Shown here: positions 18,728 to 27,602 of the stretch, piece by piece | Position numbering within the stretch: the first letter of the stretch is position 1 | Layout: every line of letters begins with the position of its first letter | Origin: Haloarcula litorea | GTDB lineage: Archaea > Halobacteriota > Halobacteria > Halobacteriales > Haloarculaceae | NCBI RefSeq assembly: GCF_029338195.1 | Contig: NZ_CP119779.1 | Span: 744,001 to 808,000 of the forward strand | Direction: 5' to 3' | Length of the DNA: 64,000 bases | Position numbers and translations under genes: made by a program | The notes under the pieces: model-generated | What the model saw: the letters and a program-made list of their open reading frames with translations, nothing else | Told to the model about the DNA's origin: nothing | Databases searched by the model: none

Positions 18728-18982
18728 ATGCAAGAAGACCAATCGCCGAAAGAAGTCGCCACTGCAGACTCCCAAGTGACCCGTCGGCGCGACGGATGTT
18801 ACGGTAATAAGGAATCCGCCAACGTCGATAAGGACGACCTTACCCGCCGAAATTACTTGGTGGTCGGAGTGATGTCTATCGTGTCGGCGCTCGGGTTCAG
18901 TTCCGGACTGGTCGCGACCTCCACGCCTGTTAGCGCACAGTCTGAAACCCACACTCTCGATTTCAGTCGCTACGCACAATGA
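18728..18982 (+). CDS. Tat signal peptide and linker, split from the following beta-helix enzyme
   Basis: This 84-residue product has a Tat motif (LTRRNYLVVGVMSIVSALGF) near residue 38 and an Ala-x-Ala-like cleavage site (TPVSAQS) near 70. It then stops after SRYAQ at a TGA that overlaps the ATG of the next frame (ATGA at 18979-18982). On its own it is only a signal peptide plus a 14-residue linker. The paralogue at 26032 has its Tat signal in the same frame as its beta-helix domain, so this is probably the N-terminus of the next gene separated by a one-base frame change. Coupled translation of two polypeptides is the less likely alternative. Confidence 0.65.
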   Translation: MQEDQSPKEVATADSQVTRRRDGCYGNKESANVDKDDLTRRNYLVVGVMSIVSALGFSSGLVATSTPVSAQSETHTLDFSRYAQ

Positions 18983-21720
18983 GTACCGAAAACATCTCAG
19001 ATTTCGGTGCTGTGCCGAACCCAGATGACCCTGATTTCTCGTCGGCGAAGCAGAATTGGCGAGCAGTCTTAGACGCAGCGAATGCCGCTGGAGATAATGG
19101 GACAGTGTACGTGCCCGCTGGCACCTATTATTTCGCGCGCGACAACCGCTCCTCGTTCTTCGAGTTCGGTGGTGCTGAGCCACGCGGTATCTCAATCCGA
19201 GGCGATGGACCCAAGAAGTCGACACTCGCGGTCAGTCGACACACCGACGACGACGCCTATCCGATCCAGACGGGCTTCTACTACGCCGACGGAGTCGACC
19301 ACGGAACTGTCGAGATAGCTGACGTCCGCCTCGACGGAAACTACGAGAACCTCTCGAATCTCCGGGCGAAAGGCGGCGGCTCGCGCTGCATCAATATGAA
19401 GGGAGCGGGTGACGCCCATCTCACTCGGGTCCACGTGCGCGGATGGTATCAAGAGGCCATCCTGGGCCGGGATATGCTACGGTCAGTGGATTATTGCACG
19501 TTCGAGGAGACAGCCATCGCGGACCATAATTACTCGAACGGTGGTCACATCGGTCACCACATCTCCACCCACGCATCGAAGGGAAACCCTCTCGAAGTGA
19601 CGAACTCGCTATTCGTCGACTGCTCGGGCAGCGCTATCGACGTCCGTTACAACGAGGGCGAGATCCGAATGCACGACTGCTACGTGTCGGGAACCGGCGC
19701 GAACCTCTGTAAACTGAGCGCGAGTTCGCGCTTCGACGTCCGACGCGTCTACCACCGCGCCAACACCCCGTCGCTCGAATCCAAACTCGACGCGATCGAC
19801 GGCGAAAACTTCTACGGCCGGTGTTTCGTCCAGCGCATCTCCGACCGAGCCGACGCAACACCCACCCTCTACCTCCAGAACGTGGAAACCCGCGATCATA
19901 TGGGCTATGCGATTCAGGCCGGCGCTGGACAGCTGGTTCTCGAGGGAGATATGGTCGCAATCCACAACTCGACGTTCTCGATCCCCGACGAAGTCCTCCG
20001 GGATCACAGCGATAGTTATTTCACGAACGTCAGCGTGGACCGGCTGTCGATCCACGACTGTAAAGAGAACTTGTTCGGGACACAGCACTCCGACGGGACC
20101 ATCGCCACGCTCACCAGGGATAATAACCAGAGCGGACTCGGGAGTCCCGGAAACATCACCATCAAATCTGACAATCCCGGTGGGACTCCCTTCCAGCCAG
20201 CCACCCCTGCAGCGAGCGAGGTCGGAATAGCCGCCAACACCGACGGGTCACCATCGGTTTCCTGGCAGTCACCGACGAACAGCGTCACAGAGGGTGACGT
20301 GGTTCATCTTCAAGTGGAAGCGAGCGACAGCGAGGACAGCGACGATTCGCTGACGGTCGAATACCGAACCGATGGCGGCTCCTGGTCGACGATGGCCTAC
20401 GATTCGAACACCGGGACGTACGAGGCCGACTGGGACACCGCGACGATCTCCGACGGCACGCACACACTAGAGGCCCGGGCAACCGACTCTGCGGGTAACA
20501 GTGCAAGCGCAAAAATCGAGATAGCTGTCAGGGGTCCGGTTTTCAACGACTGGACGCCACGCTGGGAGAGTTCCCACGACGACTGGAGTATAATTTCCGG
20601 CTCCGAGTTCACTGGCGGGTACGCTCTCGCGTTCGAACACAGCGGGGGCAACCGGACACGCTACGGCGCGTCCTACGACACGGTCGGCAAGCCCGCCGAC
20701 GTCGAACTGCTCGACAAGTTCCGCGTTCCTGTCTTCAACTCCGACAGCGACCTCGGCTTCCACGCCCGGGCGTACCTCCGTGCGTCGGTTTCCGGCGGGA
20801 ACGAAAACGGCTACTGGATTGAAGTGGAGAACCGGCGGAACGCCTTCCGACTCGGCAAGTACACAAACGGAAGCACAGCCACCCTCAAACGGTTCGGAAC
20901 GCCGGTAGAAGATACGTTCTACTACCGACGGTTCCGAGTGGAGGGAGACACGGTGAAAGCGAAGATTTGGCAGGCTGATCAGTCCGAACCGGCCGACTGG
21001 GACGTCACCCTAACCGATACGGACCACTCGAACGGCTGGGTCGGACTGGGATCGTACGATGCCGGTCGAGTCGAGACGGACGTGTTCAGTGTCGCGACAG
21101 GCGGTGCCTCGGCGCAGTTTGCCGGCGGCGACGAAACGACCAAGCAAGACGAAAGCCCCTCGATCTCGTGGCAGTTCCCGTCAAGTGGGAGTACGCTCGG
21201 TGGTACAGTGAGTCTGCGAGCGACGGCAAGCGACAGCGAGGACAGCGACGATTCGCTGACGGTCGAATACCGAACCGATGGCGGCTCCTGGTCGACGATG
21301 GCCTACGATTCGAACACCGGGACGTACGAGGCCGACTGGGACACCGCGACGATCTCCGACGGCACGCACACACTCGAGGCCCGGGCAACCGACTCTGCGG
21401 GTAACAGTGCAAGCGCAAAAATCGACGCGACGGTCAAAAACGCGCCAGTCGTCGAAGAGTTCAGCGTGACTCAGACGAAAAACCAGGACTGGAACGAGTA
21501 CGAGATCGACTGGTCGGTCGCGGATTCGAGCGCGGACCTCGATATGGTCGTTTCCACGCTCCGACACAACGGTGCAGTCGTGTCGGCACAGAGCACCCGA
21601 ATCAGCGGTGACAGCGCGAGCTACCTGCACGCGCTGCGTGACAGGGGCACCGCTGACGAGATTCGACTCACGGTCAACGACACCGAAAACCGGACTCACA
21701 CCGAGAGCAAAACCCTCTGA
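18979..21720 (+). CDS. Pectate-lyase-like beta-helix protein with two Ig-like domains
   Basis: This is 913 residues. The start is the pectate-lyase-3 type opening (ISDFGAVPN, then VYVPAGTYYF). A right-handed beta-helix follows to about residue 400. Then come an Ig-like domain (about 415-515), a concanavalin-like or LamG-like sandwich (about 520-700), a second Ig-like domain nearly identical to the first (about 720-815) and a final beta domain. Without the upstream Tat signal it would not be exported. The architecture fits a surface or secreted polysaccharide-binding or cleaving protein. It shares a 670-base block with the gene at 26032. Catalytic residues cannot be assigned with confidence. 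Confidence 0.82.
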   Translation: MSTENISDFGAVPNPDDPDFSSAKQNWRAVLDAANAAGDNGTVYVPAGTYYFARDNRSSFFEFGGAEPRGISIRGDGPKKSTLAVSRHTDDDAYPIQTGFYYADGVDHGTVEIADVRLDGNYENLSNLRAKGGGSRCINMKGAGDAHLTRVHVRGWYQEAILGRDMLRSVDYCTFEETAIADHNYSNGGHIGHHISTHASKGNPLEVTNSLFVDCSGSAIDVRYNEGEIRMHDCYVSGTGANLCKLSASSRFDVRRVYHRANTPSLESKLDAIDGENFYGRCFVQRISDRADATPTLYLQNVETRDHMGYAIQAGAGQLVLEGDMVAIHNSTFSIPDEVLRDHSDSYFTNVSVDRLSIHDCKENLFGTQHSDGTIATLTRDNNQSGLGSPGNITIKSDNPGGTPFQPATPAASEVGIAANTDGSPSVSWQSPTNSVTEGDVVHLQVEASDSEDSDDSLTVEYRTDGGSWSTMAYDSNTGTYEADWDTATISDGTHTLEARATDSAGNSASAKIEIAVRGPVFNDWTPRWESSHDDWSIISGSEFTGGYALAFEHSGGNRTRYGASYDTVGKPADVELLDKFRVPVFNSDSDLGFHARAYLRASVSGGNENGYWIEVENRRNAFRLGKYTNGSTATLKRFGTPVEDTFYYRRFRVEGDTVKAKIWQADQSEPADWDVTLTDTDHSNGWVGLGSYDAGRVETDVFSVATGGASAQFAGGDETTKQDESPSISWQFPSSGSTLGGTVSLRATASDSEDSDDSLTVEYRTDGGSWSTMAYDSNTGTYEADWDTATISDGTHTLEARATDSAGNSASAKIDATVKNAPVVEEFSVTQTKNQDWNEYEIDWSVADSSADLDMVVSTLRHNGAVVSAQSTRISGDSASYLHALRDRGTADEIRLTVNDTENRTHTESKTL
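19216..19885. repeat. Long direct repeat, copy 1 (beta-helix core)
   Basis: This 670-base block recurs at 26503-27172 in the same orientation. Reading both copies side by side shows no difference, including third codon positions. Flanks diverge sharply at both edges. Confidence 0.9.
20323..20519. repeat. Intragenic direct repeat, copy 1 (Ig-like domain)
   Basis: This 197-base block matches 21229-21425 with one visible difference (A at 20469, C at 21375). It encodes most of an Ig-like domain. Confidence 0.9.
21229..21425. repeat. Intragenic direct repeat, copy 2 (Ig-like domain)
   Basis: This is the second copy of the 197-base Ig-like block, 906 bases after the first and in the same frame. 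Confidence 0.9.
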
Positions 21721-21959
21721 AATCGCGCGAACAGCTCGCTTTCGGGACGGAGCATCTGATTACACCCTACGGAGCGTCCGTCTTCGTGACACAACCAATC
21801 GTCGTGATCCGGAACACGTGAGCCAAGCTCGAACGAGAGGGGATGCTCCTTCCGCTGGTCCGCGGTCGGTTCACCGTGTTACCGTTATTTGACGCCAGCA
21901 GTGACGGATCTGAGAGTATCTAGTCTATACTTTTTCTACTCGAGGAAGATTTGCGGTAT

Positions 21960-23204
21960 ATGTATCACGCGGTCATCAGCGCGGCGAACCACCCTGACCC
22001 GTTCAATCCGTATCTGGGCGTGTTCAATTACCGTTCTATAAAATCTCTCAGCGAGACGGGCGTCAGAACCGACGTGATCTCCCCGCGTCCGACTGCCCCG
22101 CCAGTCGGGCCGTACTCGGAGTTCGGCAACATCCCTGCGAAGTACAGCTATGACACACACGAGGTACACTACCCGCGGTTCGCCTACCTGCTGCCGCAGA
22201 AACTGTTCAAATACACACTGTCGTCGTGGTCGATCTCGAGAATGGTGCCAAAGTTCACCGAGCGAGAATTCTCGACGCCAGATATCTGTCACGCTGGCCA
22301 CATCCACTACGACGGGTATGCGCTGCTCCCATACTGTCGAGATCACAACATCCCGTTGACTGTTATGGGTCGAGGAAAGATTCTAAACAATTACCACACC
22401 CTCTCCGAAATCAGTAAGCGGAAAGTCAGGGAGACGCTCGACTATGCGGACCGGATTCTCTGTGTGAGTGAGTCACTTGCCAAGATAGCGGAAGACATCC
22501 TCGACGAACCGAAGGCTGTTGTCCTCCCGAACGGGGCCAACCCATCCCGGTATCCGACAGAGAGAAAGGCGCAGATACGTCGCGAGCTCGGGGTGAAGCC
22601 AGAGACGACACTGATCCTGTTCTGCGGCGGCTACACCGAGCGGAAGGGAATTCACGAAATCCGTGCGGGGCTGGACCAGATACGGCACGAGGACGTCCAG
22701 TTCGTGTTCGTCGGCCACTATGGCGACCTCCGAACTCGTCTTATCGAGGCGCTCGAGACAAGTTCACACGAGGGGTACCAGGTACTCTGGAAGGTTCCGC
22801 CGCTGGCCCTGCGGAGGTGGTTTACTGCTGCGGACATCTTTATCCTCCCGAGCCGCGCGGAGGGCAGGCCCAACACTGTATACGAGTCGATGGCTAGTGA
22901 GACAGCCGTCATCGCCTCGGATGTATCGGGCATCCCGGAGCAGGTCGTGGACGGGGAAACTGGAACGCTGATCCCGCCTGAAGACCCTAACGCCCTCGCG
23001 ACAGCTATCAATAACCTCATCAATAACCGAGAGATGCAGAAGCGTATGGGGGTTAATGCCCGGGAGCGACTCGTCTCCGAAGGCTGGACCTGGGAGGCAC
23101 ACGCTGAGCGGCTATCCAGTATCCATAGGTCGATACTCGAGGAGGGTGAGCGACCGTACCCGAGAGAAGAAGGCGAGCGTTCTAGCCCCAATTCACCGCG
23201 GTGA
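21960..23204 (+). CDS. Glycosyltransferase family 4
   Basis: The protein is about 414 residues. The N-terminal acceptor domain includes HPDPFNPYLGVFNYR and ICHAGHIHYDGYALLPYCR. The donor domain has LILFCGGYTERKGIHEI near residue 220 and the nucleotide-sugar pocket ADIFILPSRAEGRPNTVYES near 297. It would add one sugar in the cytoplasm using a nucleotide donor. ATG at 21960 was chosen over TTG at 21951; GAGGAAG lies upstream. It runs in the same direction as the beta-helix gene before it, with 240 bases between. Confidence 0.9.
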   Translation: MYHAVISAANHPDPFNPYLGVFNYRSIKSLSETGVRTDVISPRPTAPPVGPYSEFGNIPAKYSYDTHEVHYPRFAYLLPQKLFKYTLSSWSISRMVPKFTEREFSTPDICHAGHIHYDGYALLPYCRDHNIPLTVMGRGKILNNYHTLSEISKRKVRETLDYADRILCVSESLAKIAEDILDEPKAVVLPNGANPSRYPTERKAQIRRELGVKPETTLILFCGGYTERKGIHEIRAGLDQIRHEDVQFVFVGHYGDLRTRLIEALETSSHEGYQVLWKVPPLALRRWFTAADIFILPSRAEGRPNTVYESMASETAVIASDVSGIPEQVVDGETGTLIPPEDPNALATAINNLINNREMQKRMGVNARERLVSEGWTWEAHAERLSSIHRSILEEGERPYPREEGERSSPNSPR

Positions 23205-23287
23205 GCGGAAGCGACACACCGGACCCCCTCTAGAATTCATTCAGTAAGGGGGCGTAATATATTATCGGTATGAGCCGAGGCATCGGG

Positions 23288-24619
23288 TCAGGTCCGTGTA
23301 ACGTGTTTCTGAATGAACCGTTCATACTCGTCAAGCACTGCGTTCGGGGCGAAATCGTTCGCTCGGTCGCGCAGTCTCTCGCTCCCACCGGGGTCGGCTA
23401 GTGTTTCCACGACAGCATCTGCCAGTCCAGCGGAGTCACTGACTGGTACGAGCCGCCCGTAGTCCCCGTCGTCAAGGATCTCGCGCGGCCCGCTTGGGCA
23501 GTCGGTGGAGACGACCGGACACCCGACCGCTAGCGCCTCGATCAGCACGGTCGGCAATCCTTCGTACCGTGAGGAGAGGAGAAACACGTCCGCCTGATTC
23601 ATATATTTATATGGATTTTGGACAAAGCCTGGCACGGACACGACATCCGAGAGGCCGCGCTCGTCAATAGTCGTCAGCAACTCCTCCCGGTGCGGCCCCT
23701 TTCCCACGATTACCGCCCGGGCACTGGGAACCTGGTTGTGCACCTGTTCGAACGCTCGAAGCCATATTCCAAGATCTTTCTGTCGTGCGTGCCTGCCAAC
23801 GAATAAGATGACATCGGTGTCGTCATCCATTATAAACTCGTGGTCAACCGGTTCCTGGGCGCTCTCCCTGATCGCAGCCACATCAACAGGATTGTGCAAC
23901 ACAGACAGGTCCTCACTCTCGACTGGTGTCCGGTCGACGATGCTGTCGCCAACGCCACGCGAAACGGCGACAATCCGATCAGCCGCGGGATATAGCCGCG
24001 GCACAAGCCGATTAACGACGACATCTTTCGTGGTCCCGTTAGTGCCCTCGCCGAACGCCGAGTGGTGAGTTGGAATTATAGCTGTGTCGACATCCATATA
24101 TCTATTTATCGCGAGACACACCACGCTCGGATGCGCCAACTGTGGGAACAAGACCGCCGGCTCGCTACGACGGAGATATGTGACGATTGCCGGCAGGTGA
24201 GCGGCGACCCCCAGCACGGGGGTCCGAGATGGGGGCAATTCAACGACTGTCACCAGCTCCGAGAGTTCGGACCGCAGTTCACCCTGCAGTCGCGAGACGA
24301 GCAAGTCAACCTCGTATCCACGGGTAACGAGGCCATTCACGATCGTGACGGTGACCTGTTCAGCCCCACCGACAGACAGGTCAGGAATGAAAAACGCGAG
24401 TCGCGGTCGGTCTTCACCCGTCAGCTCCGCCACTGGCCTCGTCTGGCAGTCCGTGTCGGAGGAGGGCTGGTCTGTGGCGTCCCGGTCACTTGTCGCTGGC
24501 ACCTCCTCATCCGTGGCGGCTGCCAAACGCCGCAGGGCTGTCAGGAAGGAGCGCTCACTACAGTCTGTTCGGTTTGAGGGAGGACACGTCTTTTCATTCC
24601 GAGATCCCGTGATGTTCAT
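23288..24619 (-). CDS. Glycosyltransferase family 4
   Basis: The protein is about 443 residues. A polar, low-complexity N-terminal extension of about 70 residues precedes the GT4 fold. The fold starts LAFFIPDLSVGGAEQVTVTI, with the GGAE motif of this subfamily. The donor domain has ILFVGRHARQKDLGIWLRAF near 270 and DVFLLSSRYEGLPTVLIEAL near 350, including the E-x7-E pair. It likely extends the lipid-linked glycan. It converges with the GT4 at 21960. ATG 24619 is preferred over TTG 24625. Confidence 0.9.
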   Translation of the reverse strand: MNITGSRNEKTCPPSNRTDCSERSFLTALRRLAAATDEEVPATSDRDATDQPSSDTDCQTRPVAELTGEDRPRLAFFIPDLSVGGAEQVTVTIVNGLVTRGYEVDLLVSRLQGELRSELSELVTVVELPPSRTPVLGVAAHLPAIVTYLRRSEPAVLFPQLAHPSVVCLAINRYMDVDTAIIPTHHSAFGEGTNGTTKDVVVNRLVPRLYPAADRIVAVSRGVGDSIVDRTPVESEDLSVLHNPVDVAAIRESAQEPVDHEFIMDDDTDVILFVGRHARQKDLGIWLRAFEQVHNQVPSARAVIVGKGPHREELLTTIDERGLSDVVSVPGFVQNPYKYMNQADVFLLSSRYEGLPTVLIEALAVGCPVVSTDCPSGPREILDDGDYGRLVPVSDSAGLADAVVETLADPGGSERLRDRANDFAPNAVLDEYERFIQKHVTRT

Positions 24620-24713
24620 TCTCAAAATAGTACGCTCAATAGGGCTTGGTTATAGACCAGTTAGTCGTCGAAGCGGCGTCACAGTCGTAGTGGGCGAGGG
24701 TTACGATCACCGC

Positions 24714-25730
24714 TTACCGAAGGAGTGAGCGGACGTGGTCCAGCGACCGACGTACTAGACCAGCAGTTTCGTACGTCCACTTACCACCGAGCGATGCGAC
24801 GAGGTGTGCGTGGACTGGCCGATGCAACGGATTTGCCAGAAATGCCAGTACGAAAAATTTTCGTGCCTCGCGGTATCTCCCCGCTCGTGCTGCGGACCGG
24901 GCCAGCGACCTGCGCATCGAAGCGAGAAACGTCTGGGTATAATAGAAACCATGTTCCTCGGCCAACGAACGGTGCTTTGCTACGAACAGCGGATATGCAA
25001 CGTCGCGCTTCTGCTCAAATTTCTTTGTGATGCTGTCCGGTAGGTCGGTCTGGCGGTGGGTTAGCGGGTCTGAGACGGCGGCGAATTCACAGTGCTGGGC
25101 CAGCCGGAAAAACCATTCACGGTCCTGCCAAGCGGGAAACCGCTCGTCCGGCAGTCCGGCGGTACTGATGACATCAGTGTCAACCATTACCGACGAGAAC
25201 TGCCCAAAAGTCTTGCCTGTCAACAGCTCTTTGACAACGTTCCCTTCCGCCGTCGGCCTGGTGACAGTGGTCCCCGTCGGTGCCTCCTTCCGCACGCCGG
25301 TGTAGACAACACCCGTTTCAGGGCCAGCCCGCTCGAATGCACTGACTTGCCGGCTGATCTTCGTCTCCACCCACCAGTCGTCGTCGTCCAAGAACGCGAT
25401 GTACTTCCCCGTTGCCGCACGAATTCCGCTATTACGGGCGACATTCGCTCCCCGATTCTCGTGGTGCCGGACGAACGTCACGGCTTCGAGACGGTCGAAG
25501 TCCATCCCCGCCAGCGTCTCCGAGACCGGCGTCGGCGATCCATCGTCGACGATATACAGTTCGATGTTCTCGTACGTCTGGTCGAGAACGCTCTCGATCG
25601 CTCGCTCGACATATTCGTTCCGACCGTAGGTCGGAAGGACGACACTCACGAGCGGCCGTCCCCCATCTGCCGATACGCGACGTACGGTCATTGTACTACC
25701 GTTTCGGACCCAGGTATTTGAGTAATTCAT
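24714..25730 (-). CDS. Glycosyltransferase family 2
   Basis: This 338-residue protein has the GT-A motifs VSVVLPTYGRNEYVERAIES, IELYIVDDGSPTP, NRGANVARNSGI and the metal-binding YIAFLDDDDWW near residue 118. The C-terminal region is basic and helical and may touch the membrane. It would transfer a sugar onto the growing glycan. It lies upstream of the GT4 at 23288 on the same strand, with 94 bases between, so the two may share a transcript. ATG 25730 was used; ATG 25691 is an alternative. Confidence 0.9.
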   Translation of the reverse strand: MNYSNTWVRNGSTMTVRRVSADGGRPLVSVVLPTYGRNEYVERAIESVLDQTYENIELYIVDDGSPTPVSETLAGMDFDRLEAVTFVRHHENRGANVARNSGIRAATGKYIAFLDDDDWWVETKISRQVSAFERAGPETGVVYTGVRKEAPTGTTVTRPTAEGNVVKELLTGKTFGQFSSVMVDTDVISTAGLPDERFPAWQDREWFFRLAQHCEFAAVSDPLTHRQTDLPDSITKKFEQKRDVAYPLFVAKHRSLAEEHGFYYTQTFLASMRRSLARSAARAGRYREARKFFVLAFLANPLHRPVHAHLVASLGGKWTYETAGLVRRSLDHVRSLLR

Positions 25731-26031
25731 AGTTACCCGAGGATTCTAATCGTACGGACCGTCGTGTGAGATGTCAGAGGCGAATGAACTTGACACCTAG
25801 TTGGATACGATCCACATCTGATTGACTTCCGTGTATTCCCGTACTACGGTCCAAGTATGTTGTTTCTGTTTTATCACGTATCCTCAGCCGTTTCATCTCT
25901 TCATAAATATGTGATATATAACTATACGAGACGCCGTCGAACGTATGACGTGCCAGCGGTGTTAAGTCAGTTCCCTCTCGTAAGTAGCCCGACCATAGAC
26001 TGTGCTATGAACTCGTGTCTTGGCTGAAAAT
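25731..26031. other. Divergent promoter region
   Basis: This is about 300 bases between GT2 (minus) and the second beta-helix gene (plus). An A/T-rich tract near 25903-25926 (cataaatatgtgatatataac) could serve either gene. No coding sequence is supported. Confidence 0.4.
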
Positions 26032-27552
26032 ATGGAGGACGATACGGAGTCAATCAGTGATCTCAGCCGCCGAAAGATTCTCACCCTCATCGGCACGTTG
26101 TCAGCCCTTCTGGCCAGTATCGTGTTGTTTTTTGACGAGGTCCCGTATGTCGGCGATACTGAGCCGGGTACTGATTCAGAAACTGAAACGCCCGACAAGC
26201 GCAACCCAACACGGACGGAAACGCACGAACCAACCCAGACACCAAGCGGCCCACCCGGCGCTGTGAGTATTCGGGAGCACGGCGCAAGGCCAAACCCTAA
26301 TGATCCGAGCTTGAGCGCCGCGGTGCGGAACTTACGTGCAATCCGGCGCGCGGCTGATGCCGCCGGCGCAAACGGCGATATTTATATTCCAGCCGGAACG
26401 TTTTATTTCGGCGCCGAGGAGGAGGGATTCTCGCCGTACGTTATCTTTGGGAAGGAGGATAGGCTACCTCCAGGAATCTCCATCTACGGCGAGAGTGCAG
26501 TAAAGTCGACACTCGCGGTCAGTCGACACACCGACGACGACGCCTATCCGATCCAGACGGGCTTCTACTACGCCGACGGAGTCGACCACGGAACTGTCGA
26601 GATAGCTGACGTCCGCCTCGACGGAAACTACGAGAACCTCTCGAATCTCCGGGCGAAAGGCGGCGGCTCGCGCTGCATCAATATGAAGGGAGCGGGTGAC
26701 GCCCATCTCACTCGGGTCCACGTGCGCGGATGGTATCAAGAGGCCATCCTGGGCCGGGATATGCTACGGTCAGTGGATTATTGCACGTTCGAGGAGACAG
26801 CCATCGCGGACCATAATTACTCGAACGGTGGTCACATCGGTCACCACATCTCCACCCACGCATCGAAGGGAAACCCTCTCGAAGTGACGAACTCGCTATT
26901 CGTCGACTGCTCGGGCAGCGCTATCGACGTCCGTTACAACGAGGGCGAGATCCGAATGCACGACTGCTACGTGTCGGGAACCGGCGCGAACCTCTGTAAA
27001 CTGAGCGCGAGTTCGCGCTTCGACGTCCGACGCGTCTACCACCGCGCCAACACCCCGTCGCTCGAATCCAAACTCGACGCGATCGACGGCGAAAACTTCT
27101 ACGGCCGGTGTTTCGTCCAGCGCATCTCCGACCGAGCCGACGCAACACCCACCCTCTACCTCCAGAACGTGGTATCGCATAACCTGACAAGCTACGCAAT
27201 CCAGTGTCGTATTGGTGAGTTGATGGTAGAGGGTGATCAGGTACTCATTATGAACTCCAATATGCGGAACGATGATGAAGTGTTGCGCGACAGGAACGGC
27301 GGTAAATTCAGGGACGTAGCTATCAATCGGCTTTCTGTTCATAACTGTAACGGAAAGGTGTTTGAGACAGAACAGTCCGGAGGGATTGTGAAACGTCTTT
27401 TCCGCAGTGGTAATTCCGGGGGCCTCGGTGATCCAGGTGAGATAGTTATTGAGTCAGACAATCAGCGTCCGACACCGTTTGACCCGACTGTTCCCATCGT
27501 AGCGGATGTCGGCGTTACGGGATACTACCGTGGTGCCAGTTCACGCTCCTGA
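26032..27552 (+). CDS. Tat-exported pectate-lyase-like beta-helix protein
   Basis: The protein is about 506 residues. A twin-arginine signal (ISDLSRRKILTLIGTLSALL) starts near residue 8. A Thr/Pro/Glu-rich spacer follows, then the pectate-lyase-3 fold (GAVSIREHGARPNPND, DIYIPAGTFYF). The middle, 26503-27172, is identical to the core of the gene at 18979, while both ends differ. It lacks the Ig-like and LamG-like C-terminal domains of that paralogue and ends with a short tail (GYYRGASSRS). It is probably exported folded and held at or released from the surface, acting on or binding a polysaccharide. ATG 26032 is used; TTG 26020 is possible. Confidence 0.85.
   Translation: MEDDTESISDLSRRKILTLIGTLSALLASIVLFFDEVPYVGDTEPGTDSETETPDKRNPTRTETHEPTQTPSGPPGAVSIREHGARPNPNDPSLSAAVRNLRAIRRAADAAGANGDIYIPAGTFYFGAEEEGFSPYVIFGKEDRLPPGISIYGESAVKSTLAVSRHTDDDAYPIQTGFYYADGVDHGTVEIADVRLDGNYENLSNLRAKGGGSRCINMKGAGDAHLTRVHVRGWYQEAILGRDMLRSVDYCTFEETAIADHNYSNGGHIGHHISTHASKGNPLEVTNSLFVDCSGSAIDVRYNEGEIRMHDCYVSGTGANLCKLSASSRFDVRRVYHRANTPSLESKLDAIDGENFYGRCFVQRISDRADATPTLYLQNVVSHNLTSYAIQCRIGELMVEGDQVLIMNSNMRNDDEVLRDRNGGKFRDVAINRLSVHNCNGKVFETEQSGGIVKRLFRSGNSGGLGDPGEIVIESDNQRPTPFDPTVPIVADVGVTGYYRGASSRS
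26503..27172. repeat. Long direct repeat, copy 2 (beta-helix core)
   Basis: This is the second copy of the 670-base block at 19216-19885, offset 7287 bases, with abrupt edges. Confidence 0.9.
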
Positions 27553-27602
27553 CGGTGACTCCGTTTTGAGCCGATGAACGGTTCTCGAACTCGATTAGTT
27601 TC

